A stretch of DNA of 64,000 nucleotides from Paenibacillus massiliensis 2301065 = DSM 16942 (GTDB taxonomy: Bacteria > Bacillota > Bacilli > Paenibacillales > Paenibacillaceae), in NCBI RefSeq assembly GCF_000377505.1, contig NZ_KB898190.1, positions 186,001 to 250,000 of the forward strand, given 5' to 3'. The translations under genes and the position numbers were made by a program. Below the pieces are notes generated by a model. That model saw only the letters and a list, made by a program, of their open reading frames with translations. It was not told where the DNA came from and made no database searches. Positions 1 through 8,123 of this stretch are shown in pieces. Each line of letters opens with the position of its first letter. The first letter of the stretch is position 1.

Positions 1-669
1 AGTGCCCTTGGCAATGATGGAGCCATGATGCAGCACCACGAACCGATCACAATAATTCTCAATGGTAGACAGAATATGTGAGCTAAGCAGAATGGACGAG
101 CCTGAATTCCGAATCTCCAGCATGAAATCCAGCAAAGACCGTATCCCCAGCGGATCTAGTCCCAGAAATGGTTCATCAATGATATACAGCGGTGGCCTTG
201 CCAAAAAGGCGCACATAATCATCACCTTCTGACGCATCCCCTTGGATAAGTGGATCGACAGACTGCCGCTCTTCTCCTTCATCCGGAACAAATCCAACAG
301 CATCGCTGATCTCGTGCGAAAATCCTCCTCACTCACACCATAAGCACGAGCTGTGAACTCCAGATGCTCCATCACTGTAAGCTCTGGATATAGCTCAGGT
401 GCCTCCGGGACAAAAGCGATTCCGGCCTGATATTGCTCCGGCTGCTGTTCCCTGGTCGAGCCCTGTACCCGAATTACTCCGCTATGCGGCGTCATGAGTC
501 CCAGAATATGCTTCATGGTCGTGCTCTTGCCTGCTCCATTCAGGCCGATCAGACCGATCATCTCCCCGGGACGTACCTCCAGTGAGATATCGTGCAGTAC
601 AGGACGCTTGGCGCTGTAGCCGCCCGTCAGTCCGCTAATCTCCAATACAGGCTTCTGTTCCTGTTGCAT
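1..669 (-). CDS. ecsA: EcsA-type ABC transporter ATP-binding protein (3' end outside window)
   Basis: ATPase subunit of the Ecs ABC exporter, which in Bacillus is linked to protein secretion, regulated membrane proteolysis and competence. The visible 223 residues begin MQQEQKPVLEISGLTGGYS and hold Walker A GLNGAGKST, the line FVPEAPELYPELTVMEHLE, signature SKGMRQK, Walker B LYIIDEPFLGLDPL and the switch histidine in LSSHIL. These match my memory of B. subtilis EcsA over the whole visible length; the family is about 247 residues, so roughly 25 are cut off by the window edge. EcsB would be expected just beyond the edge. The ATG at 669 is the only good start. Orthology is an inference from motif and line similarity, not a search. 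Confidence 0.88.
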   Translation of the reverse strand, partial: MQQEQKPVLEISGLTGGYSAKRPVLHDISLEVRPGEMIGLIGLNGAGKSTTMKHILGLMTPHSGVIRVQGSTREQQPEQYQAGIAFVPEAPELYPELTVMEHLEFTARAYGVSEEDFRTRSAMLLDLFRMKEKSGSLSIHLSKGMRQKVMIMCAFLARPPLYIIDEPFLGLDPLGIRSLLDFMLEIRNSGSSILLSSHILSTIENYCDRFVVLHHGSIIAKGT

Positions 670-738
670 GGCTTCCCCTCTTTTCCGTTCCGGGCGCCGC
701 GACACATGACTCTCGGCAGCGCCTGCGTATTGATCTAT

Positions 739-2265
739 TTATTCACGGGTTGATTCATCTGAGCGGGATGCTTTTTCCTTGAGCCACTTCGGTGCTCCTT
801 TATTCTTGCGATCCCGATCCCGATCACGCTGACTCTTCAGCGGACTGCGACCAGATGTGTTGGCACTTCTCCCTGCACGTTCCGATCGCTCAGGGGACGG
901 ACCTGTACGACTGGTGCTCTTACGACCGCCATTCGTGGTGCTGGTGGTCTTACCGCTATTACTATTACTGCTATTATTCCCATTACCGCTGTTACCGCTG
1001 TTGCTCCTATTACTGCTACTACGTTTGCTGCTATCCTGCTTATGGCTATCTTGCTTACTGCCATTACTCATATTGTGACTGGCGCTGCCCGTTCTGGCAT
1101 GTCGCGGGGCGGAGTAGGCCTTCTGCTCATCCAGACTGAGCACCTTGCCGTCCTGAAGCACACGCTGCTGAATGCTCTCCCCGATCTCCCGTGAGAATTT
1201 GCGCATAATGAATTCTTCGCGCTCAGTGACGATGGAGACCACCGTTCCCTTTTTACCCATCCGACCTGTGCGGCCTGCCCGGTGCACATAGTGCTCGGCA
1301 TCGGTAGCCGGGTCATAGTGGATAACCATGTCCAGCCCCTCGACATCCAGTCCGCGAGCCGCCACATCCGAGGCGATCAGCAGCTTCAGCTTGTCATTGC
1401 GGAATTGCGACATGACGCGAGCCCGGGTGACCTTATCCGCATCCCCGTATAGAGCCGCAGCACTTAAGCCTACATAGTTCATCTTTGCTTCGACTTCGCC
1501 CAGATCGTCCGTGACGTTAACGAAGACAATGGCTTTGCGCGGATTATATTGCCTTACGATCCGGCGAAGCATATCCGCCTTGTCACGCTCCTCGCACACA
1601 AAATAAAGATGCTGAAGCCCCTCAGCCGTTACTCGGCTCGGATCAATACCTACCTCAGCTGGCTCTCTCATCTCCTGACGGGCCAGTCCCCGAATCTCAT
1701 CATTCAGCGTAGCAGACAGGAAGACCAGCTGGCGGTCCCGAAGAGCGCTCTTCAGAATGTTGCGTACCTCGCCAGAGTCTCCGAGCTTGAACATCTGATC
1801 TACTTCATCCACGACGATCGTAGATACCTTGTGCATCTTCAGCTTACGCAATGCAAGCAGCTCACGCACCCGTCCAGGGGTACCGACCACCAAGGCTGGA
1901 TGTTCACGCAGCTTGTCAATCTGGCGCTTGACTGCCGCTCCGCCGATCAGACCAAGCACCCCGATGCCCAGACTCTCACCGTAACGCTGCGCCTCACGGA
2001 CGATCTGCATGGCAAGCTCCTGACTGGGAGCCAGCACCAGCTTCTGGGTACTCTTTTCAGCAGGATTAATAGACTGAAGAAGGGGCAGCAAGTATGCCAA
2101 AGTCTTCCCTGTACCCGTCTGCGATCTGGCGAGCACATCCCGTCCCTCCAGAATTAGCGGGATGGTCTCCTGCTGCACTGGCGATGGCTGCGTAATGCCA
2201 TGCTCTGCAAGCTTGTCCGTAAGTGATTGTTGTATATTCAATGCTGTAAAATTCAATTCTGTCAA
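739..2265 (-). CDS. DEAD-box ATP-dependent RNA helicase with basic low-complexity tail
   Basis: RNA-unwinding ATPase. Motifs in order: Q motif (GITQPSPVQQ), Walker A SQTGTGKT, PSQELA, TPGR, motif II read as DEVD instead of DEAD, SAT, ARGLDVEGLD, and HRAGRTGR. The two RecA domains fill about 380 residues. The last ~130 residues are rich in Ser, Asn, Gly, Arg and Lys and end in a basic stretch, as in several cold-shock or ribosome-assembly helicases. Start is uncertain: a TTG at 2265 gives MTELNFTALNIQ, the usual family N terminus, and follows an AGGGG; an ATG at 2286 or 2307 is possible. The DEVD variant keeps the residues needed for Mg-ATP, so activity is expected. The exact paralogue (CshA, CshB, YfmL type) is not resolved. 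Confidence 0.88.
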   Translation of the reverse strand: MTELNFTALNIQQSLTDKLAEHGITQPSPVQQETIPLILEGRDVLARSQTGTGKTLAYLLPLLQSINPAEKSTQKLVLAPSQELAMQIVREAQRYGESLGIGVLGLIGGAAVKRQIDKLREHPALVVGTPGRVRELLALRKLKMHKVSTIVVDEVDQMFKLGDSGEVRNILKSALRDRQLVFLSATLNDEIRGLARQEMREPAEVGIDPSRVTAEGLQHLYFVCEERDKADMLRRIVRQYNPRKAIVFVNVTDDLGEVEAKMNYVGLSAAALYGDADKVTRARVMSQFRNDKLKLLIASDVAARGLDVEGLDMVIHYDPATDAEHYVHRAGRTGRMGKKGTVVSIVTEREEFIMRKFSREIGESIQQRVLQDGKVLSLDEQKAYSAPRHARTGSASHNMSNGSKQDSHKQDSSKRSSSNRSNSGNSGNGNNSSNSNSGKTTSTTNGGRKSTSRTGPSPERSERAGRSANTSGRSPLKSQRDRDRDRKNKGAPKWLKEKASRSDESTRE

Positions 2266-2466
2266 GATCGTCCAACCCCTATACATATTTTCACCGTTGT
2301 TCATCAACAGCTTTCCTGAAGTTCAGTCTTACATACTAGCTGCACTATTTTGCAGGTGAAAGCTCTGATTCATCATCATCTTCCATTATATGCGAAAAGA
2401 GCTCCCTGACCAAATTACGTTCTTTACAGGTCCAGGAAGCCTACATGCAGACAGCCCTTCTCACGC

Positions 2467-2494
2467 AAAAAAACCGGCTGTCAGTACACAGCCA
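2467..2494 (-). terminator. Rho-independent terminator of the SDR gene
   Basis: On the minus strand GGCTGT and ACAGCC form a GC-rich stem followed by seven T residues, directly after the stop codon of the short-chain dehydrogenase gene. Confidence 0.85.
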
Positions 2495-2496
2495 GT

Positions 2497-3276
2497 CTAT
2501 TTCTGATTCATAATCCCATGGGTAAGCCGATCGGCCAGCCTGGGAAATAGCTGATACAGCCGGATCGCCGCGGAGGCCAGTCTCGGCAAGTTGACCTCTT
2601 CCTTACGCTTCTCCATCGCACGTACAATCTGTTCTGCGACCTGCTCCGGCTTGAGCATCATCCATCTGACGTTGCTGACATAGCTTCCATTGGGATCGGC
2701 GATATCGAAGAAGGGCGTGTCTATCGGTCCAGGATTAATCGTTGTTACAGTGATCCCCGTCCCACGCATCTCCTGACGCAGTGCATTGCTGAATCCAAGC
2801 AAAGCATGCTTCGTGGCCGTATACGAAGTGGATTTGGCTGTCCCGATCTTTCCTGCCATAGAGGCGACATTGACGATTTGACCGTCCCTCCGTGCAAGCA
2901 TCGCTGGCAACACAGCCTGAATGCACCGCACCGCTCCCATATAATTCACGTCCATCATACGTCCATATTCCTCAATGGGCATATCCGTGATCGCCTCAAA
3001 TTTTCCATATCCAGCATTATTGAGCACGATATCTACCGCTCCGAACTCTTGCTGGATACGGGCCGCGGTCTGGGCGACCTCTTCATCACTTGTGACGTCC
3101 ATGCTCATCCACTGGTGTCGGCCTTGCAGACGAGTGGAAATCGCTTGTAGCTTCTCTGCTGATCGGGCCGTCAGAACGGGAATGGCACCTCGCTGCTCAA
3201 GCAGCTCCGCACACATGGCTCCTATGCCGCTGGATGCTCCTGTAATCCATACAACCTTGTCCTTCAGCCTACTCAT
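2497..3276 (-). CDS. Short-chain dehydrogenase/reductase (SDR)
   Basis: NAD(P)-dependent oxidoreductase of 259 residues. It has the nucleotide-binding TGASSGIG near residue 13, NNAG near residue 87, a catalytic Ser and YTATK (YxxxK) around residue 150, and INPGPIDTPF after it. This is the classical SDR order and length. The C-terminal 40 residues are basic and amphipathic (KRKEEVNLPRLASA), like the membrane-associated YqjQ/DltE-like SDRs, so a lipid-like substrate is possible but not shown. The start is set by AAAGGAG eight bases before the ATG. It stands as a single gene with its own terminator. Substrate unknown. Confidence 0.85.
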   Translation of the reverse strand: MSRLKDKVVWITGASSGIGAMCAELLEQRGAIPVLTARSAEKLQAISTRLQGRHQWMSMDVTSDEEVAQTAARIQQEFGAVDIVLNNAGYGKFEAITDMPIEEYGRMMDVNYMGAVRCIQAVLPAMLARRDGQIVNVASMAGKIGTAKSTSYTATKHALLGFSNALRQEMRGTGITVTTINPGPIDTPFFDIADPNGSYVSNVRWMMLKPEQVAEQIVRAMEKRKEEVNLPRLASAAIRLYQLFPRLADRLTHGIMNQK

Positions 3277-3354
3277 GATCGGTGCTCCTTTGACCTATCA
3301 GCATCCTGCATCGTCCATGCAACATGTCTGATTAGAAGAATGATATCTTCTATA

Positions 3355-3810
3355 TTAGGAGATCATCACCTGAATATCCAGTTCACCGATTCCATCCATG
3401 ACAAGAGGTATGCATAGCGCACGCTGTGGACTGATGTTGAGACTTGAGGAATTCACAACCTGCGGAGGAGTAATGTCTACTGCGACCCCTTGATTGGACA
3501 GAATCGTGCTTGCGTTACCGCTAATCATGTTACCCAGCTCGGAGATGGCACTTTTGCTCATTTCATCCATTTCTGTAATCACAAAGCCACCCATCATCGC
3601 TGACACGATCTTGAGGGCCACCTGCTCCTGAATACCGAACATCACATTACCACTCAATTGGCCCGTCATCCCGATCATGATCCAGATATGCCCGTCAATC
3701 ACCTCGATGTCCTTGATACCGAGGGCTCCTGTCGAGGGAGAAATTTGAATCAACTGCTCAATGACATTACGAGCCGATTCCAGAAAAGGATTAATTACTT
3801 CCGCCTTCAC
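3355..3810 (-). CDS. cheX: CheX-type chemotaxis phosphatase
   Basis: CheX dephosphorylates CheY-P and so resets the flagellar motor signal in bacteria that lack CheZ. The 151-residue protein carries SELGNMISGNA, the ExxN phosphatase motif with flanking residues typical of the CheX/CheC/FliY group, and a length matching CheX. I place the start at GTG 3810 (MKAEVINPF), the usual CheX N terminus, preceded by AAGGGG and AAGG; a GTG at 3822 lies almost on the Shine-Dalgarno sequence. No other chemotaxis gene is in the window, so it is an orphan locus. A TATAAT-like sequence lies upstream at 3880-3885 but no convincing -35 goes with it. Confidence 0.85.
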   Translation of the reverse strand: MKAEVINPFLESARNVIEQLIQISPSTGALGIKDIEVIDGHIWIMIGMTGQLSGNVMFGIQEQVALKIVSAMMGGFVITEMDEMSKSAISELGNMISGNASTILSNQGVAVDITPPQVVNSSSLNISPQRALCIPLVMDGIGELDIQVMIS

Positions 3811-4319
3811 GTTACCTTGCACCCCTTCGCTTATGGGTTTTTAGTCACACAACAAAAGTCCCATTTATCATTATTTGTATTATACTGTAAGATCAAAAAC
3901 AATTCATTATAAATTAAAATAACACGTCACTTCTTCCTTATCGTCAAAAGGAAAGCCATTTTTTATAGCAAAAAGTACAATTTATACGAACTTTGTCCTA
4001 TACGAAAATTTCACCAGTGATATTGGTAGTCTGTACCAAATTTAATTCTAAAGGACTTTAGTCTTATGTAATTTTTCGGGCAAATGAATGAGGGTATATA
4101 GCTTTCTCACATACTATTCACATACTTAAACGGTACAAGTGCTACATAAATGTAAACTACGGTCAGAGACAGGAGCATTGGGGGAAATAGCTCACTTATC
4201 CCATGATTTTCCGTTCATTTAATGAAGGAACACAATAACATGTGAGGAACCCGTAGCAGTAATTCCAGCTTGCACATGAAAAAAATAGCTGCTTTTATCA
4301 CGTTCCGACGGCTCTCTCA
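3811..4319. other. AT-rich intergenic region between cheX and the LysR gene
   Basis: About 500 bases between two divergent genes. It is clearly richer in A and T than the flanks. I see no coding frame with a ribosome binding site, no clear hairpin terminator and no known riboswitch core. The regulatory signals of both genes must lie here, but only the LysR promoter at 4320-4348 is convincing. Confidence 0.5.
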
Positions 4320-4348
4320 TTGCCCTAGCGCCTGGATTCACCTATAAT
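4320..4348 (+). promoter_or_regulatory. Predicted sigma-A promoter of the LysR-hisJ pair
   Basis: TTGCCC, a 17-base spacer and a perfect TATAAT, 55 bases before the LysR start codon. Agreement with the sigma-A consensus is good (4/6 and 6/6). The start site is inferred, not mapped. Confidence 0.65.
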
Positions 4349-4403
4349 TTAGGGATAGAAAAAAGAATTCCGGCATTGTGAACAACAGATTAGGAGGGAT
4401 TCC

Positions 4404-5306
4404 ATGAATATCAGCCAATTGGAGACCCTGCTTACCATCTCCAAAACCATGAGCTTTCGCAAGGCGGGAGAGCTGCTAAATCTGACTCAGCCTGCGGTAT
4501 CCGCCCAGATCAAGAGCCTGGAGGATGAGTTCAAGACCGTGCTCGTCGATCGGAACCAGCCGGTGACCTTAACGGACCCGGGAAAGGTATTTTTAGAGCA
4601 TGCCGAACGAATACTGGATGTCGTGGAGGAGCTACGCCAGAAGCTGACCGATCTGAAAGAGGTACCTCAAGGTCAGATCATTATGGGCACGACCACATCC
4701 ATAGCCATTCAGATTTTACCGCGAGTACTCTCCTATTTTCAGGACCAATTCCCTCTGATCAAGACCTCCATTCAATCCATGCCCTCATCAGCCATTTATC
4801 AGCAGGTGGAGAGTGGACTGATCGATGTAGGAATCGGGTATTTGATTGAGCGCAATCCGAACCTCAGTACTTCGATTTTGTATTACGATACCTTCGAGCT
4901 TGTTGTCTCGCCCCATCACCCCTTGGCATCCAGGCCACAGGCGACGATGGAAGCTCTGCGCGAGATTCCCCTGATTCTCTTGTCACCTGATACGGTAGGC
5001 CGCCGCTTCGTTGATGATGTATTTAAGAAATTCAATATTGAGCCTCATGTAGTGATGGAATTGTCCAGCAGTGAAGAAGTAAAGCGGATGGTTGAGATTA
5101 ATCTTGGAGCTGCCATCATTTCCAAGCAATCCGTAACAGCCGAGATGCGTGCCGGGACGCTCAAGCTAATCCCTGTTCGTGAGCTGGAAGTTAGTCATCC
5201 TGTAGGAGTCATCTATAAATCCACCCGTTATCTGAACTCTGCCATGCAACAATTTTTAAGCGACCTGAAGGGAATGCCGGAGACGCATTTTATCAGCTCC
5301 GAGTGA
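4404..5306 (+). CDS. LysR-family transcriptional regulator (CysL-like)
   Basis: DNA-binding regulator of 300 residues, the standard LTTR size. Residues 1-60 form the winged helix-turn-helix (FRKAGELLNLTQPAVSAQIKSLEDEF), followed by a linker helix and an effector-binding domain from about residue 90 (GQIIMGTTTSIAIQILPRVLSYFQ). The ligand is unknown; the line resembles the CysL/YwfK and CbbR-like branch. AGGAGGG lies six bases before the ATG. The next gene, an HisJ-type phosphatase, follows after 18 bases, so the two are probably co-transcribed. LTTRs often control a neighbour, here possibly the 3.8-4.4 kb spacer or the co-transcribed gene. Confidence 0.88.
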   Translation: MNISQLETLLTISKTMSFRKAGELLNLTQPAVSAQIKSLEDEFKTVLVDRNQPVTLTDPGKVFLEHAERILDVVEELRQKLTDLKEVPQGQIIMGTTTSIAIQILPRVLSYFQDQFPLIKTSIQSMPSSAIYQQVESGLIDVGIGYLIERNPNLSTSILYYDTFELVVSPHHPLASRPQATMEALREIPLILLSPDTVGRRFVDDVFKKFNIEPHVVMELSSSEEVKRMVEINLGAAIISKQSVTAEMRAGTLKLIPVRELEVSHPVGVIYKSTRYLNSAMQQFLSDLKGMPETHFISSE

Positions 5307-5324
5307 CAAGGAGGAACAGACAAC

Positions 5325-6134
5325 ATGAAGTTTGACCTGCATACTCACCATTTCCGCTGCGGACATGCAGACGGCAACATAAGGGACTACATAGAAGCTG
5401 GCATAGCAGCAGGATTACAGGTGATCGGTATATCTGATCATTCCCCATACTTGTGCAGTGACAAGGATCAGGCATTCCCACAAATCTACATGGCGAAATC
5501 ACAGCTAAGTGGCTACGTTGAAGAGGTTCTGAAGCTGCAGCGCGAATATGCAGGACGAATTGATGTACTGCTCGGTCTGGAGACAGACTATTTTCCGGAG
5601 CACTTCGAATTGTATCGAACAACGCTCGCTGCCTATTCATTTGATTACCTGATCGGCTCTGTACATCATGTGGAGGGTGTCAGCATTTTCAATGAGCGCC
5701 GCTGGAAGGGTCTTAGCACGGAGAAGCAGCAGGAGGTCAAGAACACCTATTACAGAATGATCAAGGATTCTGCACGGAGTGGTATGTTCCAGATTCTAGG
5801 GCATATCGACGCTATGAAGGGCAACTATCCTGCATTCTCGGATATCGAGGCCGAAGCAGCTATAGACGATACCCTGCAGACGATTGCTTCCTGCGGCATA
5901 GCCATTGAGATTAATACCTCTGGGAAGACCAAGCGAGTCGGTGGATGGTATCCGTCGAATAGCATTTTGGAACGTGCTTGTCATTATGGAGTCGAGGTTA
6001 CCTTTGGTTCGGACGCTCATGTACCATCCCGTGTCGGTGATGACTGGGAGGAAGTACGCAGCCTGCTGAAGGAGATTGGCTATACATCCTGGGTATACTA
6101 CAAGCAGCAGCAGAAGGTGACGGTTCCACTATAA
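5325..6134 (+). CDS. Histidinol-phosphatase, PHP family (HisJ/HisK type)
   Basis: Predicted to hydrolyse L-histidinol phosphate to histidinol, the penultimate step of histidine synthesis. The 269-residue protein opens with the PHP-domain metal motif (FDLHTHHFRCGHADG), followed by GISDHSPY, GLETDY, GSVHHVEG, LGHIDAMK and FGSDAH, supplying the His and Asp residues of the trinuclear metal site. Length equals B. subtilis HisJ (268). AAGGAGG precedes the ATG. It follows the LysR gene by 18 bases and no other his gene is near, which is common for this enzyme. Other PHP-family phosphoesterase functions cannot be excluded. A hairpin terminator follows at 6160. Confidence 0.85.
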   Translation: MKFDLHTHHFRCGHADGNIRDYIEAGIAAGLQVIGISDHSPYLCSDKDQAFPQIYMAKSQLSGYVEEVLKLQREYAGRIDVLLGLETDYFPEHFELYRTTLAAYSFDYLIGSVHHVEGVSIFNERRWKGLSTEKQQEVKNTYYRMIKDSARSGMFQILGHIDAMKGNYPAFSDIEAEAAIDDTLQTIASCGIAIEINTSGKTKRVGGWYPSNSILERACHYGVEVTFGSDAHVPSRVGDDWEEVRSLLKEIGYTSWVYYKQQQKVTVPL

Positions 6135-6159
6135 GCTAGCTCAAGCAATCTCTCATTAG

Positions 6160-6222
6160 AAATGGGTCTGATCGTCACGGGCAGCCACTACGGCACTCTG
6201 GTGTGAAGGCCCATTTTTGTTT
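6160..6222 (+). terminator. Probable terminator after the histidinol-phosphatase gene
   Basis: AAATGGG at 6160-6166 pairs with CCCATTT at 6210-6216 around a long, internally structured loop, followed by a T-rich run. Confidence 0.55.
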
Positions 6223-6252
6223 TGCGTTCTTGTTTTGCGTTCTTGTTTTGCG
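6218..6252. repeat. 13-bp tandem repeat, 2.7 copies
   Basis: TGTTTTGCGTTCT is repeated head to tail without mismatch for 2.7 copies just after the terminator. The following ~220 bases (6253-6470) are pyrimidine-rich and low in complexity; the hydrophobic reading frames there have no ribosome binding site and I do not regard them as genes. Confidence 0.8.
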
Positions 6253-6471
6253 TATTTGTCTCACTTTTGCTTTCTTATCTTACTTTGTCCAGCTATTTTA
6301 TCCTACTTTCAGGAACGTTCTAATCATTTCCATGCCTCTTCGTATCCTTCTCACCTCATGCTCTTTTCCCTGCGTATTCTTCTCCCTGTATGCCCTGCCT
6401 CCTCAATATGCCTCCCCTTATCCAGTATTGGGTTCTATATGACTCCTATGACAGCCCATTTCAAAGAATTT

Positions 6472-6501
6472 TGAAACGTTTTGCCAGCCTAATCTCTCTA
6501 A
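6472..6501 (+). promoter_or_regulatory. Candidate ECF-sigma autoregulatory promoter
   Basis: TGAAAC at 6472-6477 followed by GTTTT, then a 17-base spacer and TCTCTAA, which agrees in five of seven places with the CGTCTAA -10 of Bacillus ECF factors. It sits 28 bases before the start codon of the ECF sigma gene, as expected for positive autoregulation. Confidence 0.5.
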
Positions 6502-6528
6502 TTCAGAGAAGAAGGAGGTAAATTAGCC

Positions 6529-7077
6529 TTGAGTACATATTCAGAACTGATTATCCGAGCCAAGCAGGGTGATCCGAAAGCATTTCAGGAGCTGGTCCAC
6601 GCTGACAAAGAAAAGCTCTACAGAATGGCCTATATCTATATGGGGAATGAAGAGGATGCGTTGGAGGTTTTTCAGGAAACGATATATAAGGCTTTCAAGT
6701 CGATCTCCACGCTTCAGAACAACCAATACTACTCCACATGGATGACGCGGATTCTGATTAATACAGCTCTTGCCCTTCTAAGAAGAAAACAGAAAGTGAT
6801 CCCTTTTAGTCCAGAAATACTTGAAAATCACGCCAGCACGGACAATGGACAGCTTGAAGATCAGCTTGATCTGCTGCAAGCACTGGACACGCTGGAAGAG
6901 AAATACAAGTCGGTGCTACTGCTACGCTTCTATAAAGATTTCACGATCAAGCAGATTGCCGAGATCCTGGATATTCCTGAAGGTACGGTCAAGACTCATA
7001 TCCATCGCGGCTTGTCCAGCCTTCGCCAACAACTGAAAGGAGCCTATGATGAAGACAGAACAGATTCCTTCCTTTAA
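6529..7077 (+). CDS. ECF-type RNA polymerase sigma factor
   Basis: Sigma-70 family, ECF group, 182 residues. Region 2 covers about residues 5-75 (KAFQELVHADKEKLYRMAYIY, then EDALEVFQETIYKAF) and region 4 about residues 115-170 (ALDTLEEKYKSVLLLRFYKDF, then IKQIAEILDIPEGTVKTHIHRG, the -35 recognition helix-turn-helix). The start is TTG at 6529, supported by AAGGAGG eight bases upstream; there is no better ATG. The gene overlaps the next by 32 bases, so translation of sigma and anti-sigma is coupled. A matching ECF-type promoter lies upstream. It resembles SigV/YlaC-like Bacillales factors; the inducing stress is not visible. Confidence 0.9.
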   Translation: MSTYSELIIRAKQGDPKAFQELVHADKEKLYRMAYIYMGNEEDALEVFQETIYKAFKSISTLQNNQYYSTWMTRILINTALALLRRKQKVIPFSPEILENHASTDNGQLEDQLDLLQALDTLEEKYKSVLLLRFYKDFTIKQIAEILDIPEGTVKTHIHRGLSSLRQQLKGAYDEDRTDSFL

Positions 7078-8119
7078 AAAGGAGATCGACAGCATCCCCG
7101 TGCCGATAGATCGACTCGATCAGATCATTTCAGCTACCTGTCAAGAGGAGCATCCGAGAAGACCATCGCCCACCCGGCTACGAAAAAAAGTGTTGTATCG
7201 TGCAAGCGCCGCCGTGGCCACACTTGGTCTGCTGCTTGGCTCAGGCTTCGTCTCTCCGGCTATGGCCAGTATCATGGCGCAGATTCCCGTAATCGGTTCA
7301 ATATTTGTTCAGCAAGGAGATCCCGGGCTGAGGAATGCCAGTGAGCAGGGCTTAACTACGGCCATTGGAGAGACCCGAACCAACGATGGTACTTCGATGA
7401 CCATTAACGAGGTGTTTTACGACGGAATAAGACTATCCGTGGCCTATTCCTTGGTATCGCAGCAGCCACTGGACTGGGATGCCCAACTAAGGACTGACAT
7501 TACCGTGAACGGCAAAGAAACTTTCTTCAACAGAGGCCAGACCCGAACAGAAATAACACCAACCTATCATGTCGGAATTATTGACATCGACCCACCTGCT
7601 GATCTGCCGGATCAGTTCGAGCTAGGCCTTCTCTTCCATGAGGGAGAGAACAGGCAATGGAAGTTCAATATTCCTGTAATCATGCAGACTGACACGCAGC
7701 TCATTACAGTGAACCATAAGCAACGAGTAGCAGATATTGAGTTGAACGTGGCTAACATCAAAAGCAGTGCGGCTGGCATGCTGTTGACCTATAATACAAT
7801 AACGAGCGAAGATGATCATTCAGATTATAGGATAACCTTTAAAGTGAAGGATCAGGAAGGCAGAAGGTTGGTAACATCTTCAGGAGGAACCAGCGTCGAG
7901 GTTCGTGATGGTATCCGTTACTCGTCCAGCACAAAATTGTTTGCACCGCTTGGTGCAGACGTCACAGCACTGACAATCACGCCATATCTGTCTTTTCCCA
8001 CCAGTGGTGAAGGGGTTGCTATTGATGAAGGTCACAAGGAATCTCTGCCCGAACAGAGGTCCGCATCCAATCAGATACAGGCTACAGAACTCGACAGCTT
8101 CACGGTTATAATCCCCTAA
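7046..8119 (+). CDS. DUF4179-type membrane-anchored anti-sigma factor
   Basis: Probable partner that holds the ECF factor inactive. The 357-residue protein has a ~48-residue cytoplasmic N terminus with charged helices (the sigma-binding part), one transmembrane segment at about residues 50-75 (ASAAVATLGLLLGSGF), then an extracellular domain of ~280 residues. The line GSIFVQQGDPGLRNASEQGLT followed by IGETRTNDGTSMTINEVFYDG is characteristic of DUF4179 proteins, which regularly sit next to ECF genes. It starts within the sigma gene (ATG 7046; 7049 is equally possible). No zinc HxxxCxxC anti-sigma motif is seen. The signal sensed outside the membrane is unknown. Confidence 0.82.
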   Translation: MMKTEQIPSFKKEIDSIPVPIDRLDQIISATCQEEHPRRPSPTRLRKKVLYRASAAVATLGLLLGSGFVSPAMASIMAQIPVIGSIFVQQGDPGLRNASEQGLTTAIGETRTNDGTSMTINEVFYDGIRLSVAYSLVSQQPLDWDAQLRTDITVNGKETFFNRGQTRTEITPTYHVGIIDIDPPADLPDQFELGLLFHEGENRQWKFNIPVIMQTDTQLITVNHKQRVADIELNVANIKSSAAGMLLTYNTITSEDDHSDYRITFKVKDQEGRRLVTSSGGTSVEVRDGIRYSSSTKLFAPLGADVTALTITPYLSFPTSGEGVAIDEGHKESLPEQRSASNQIQATELDSFTVIIP

Positions 8120-8123
8120 CAAA

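Noticed and set aside
1549..2157. 202-codon plus-strand frame opposite the DEAD-box helicase
   Set aside because: No ribosome binding site, composition follows the complementary codons of the helicase, and it lies wholly within a clear gene.
3886..3900. 15 bases (TGTAAGATCAAAAAC) also present at 63932-63946
   Set aside because: Short AT-rich match between two intergenic regions; likely chance, and no further similarity flanks it.
6203..6474. Hydrophobic small frames rich in Phe, Leu and Cys
   Set aside because: They translate a pyrimidine-rich low-complexity stretch and a 13-bp tandem repeat; two overlapping frames are equally open and neither has a ribosome binding site.
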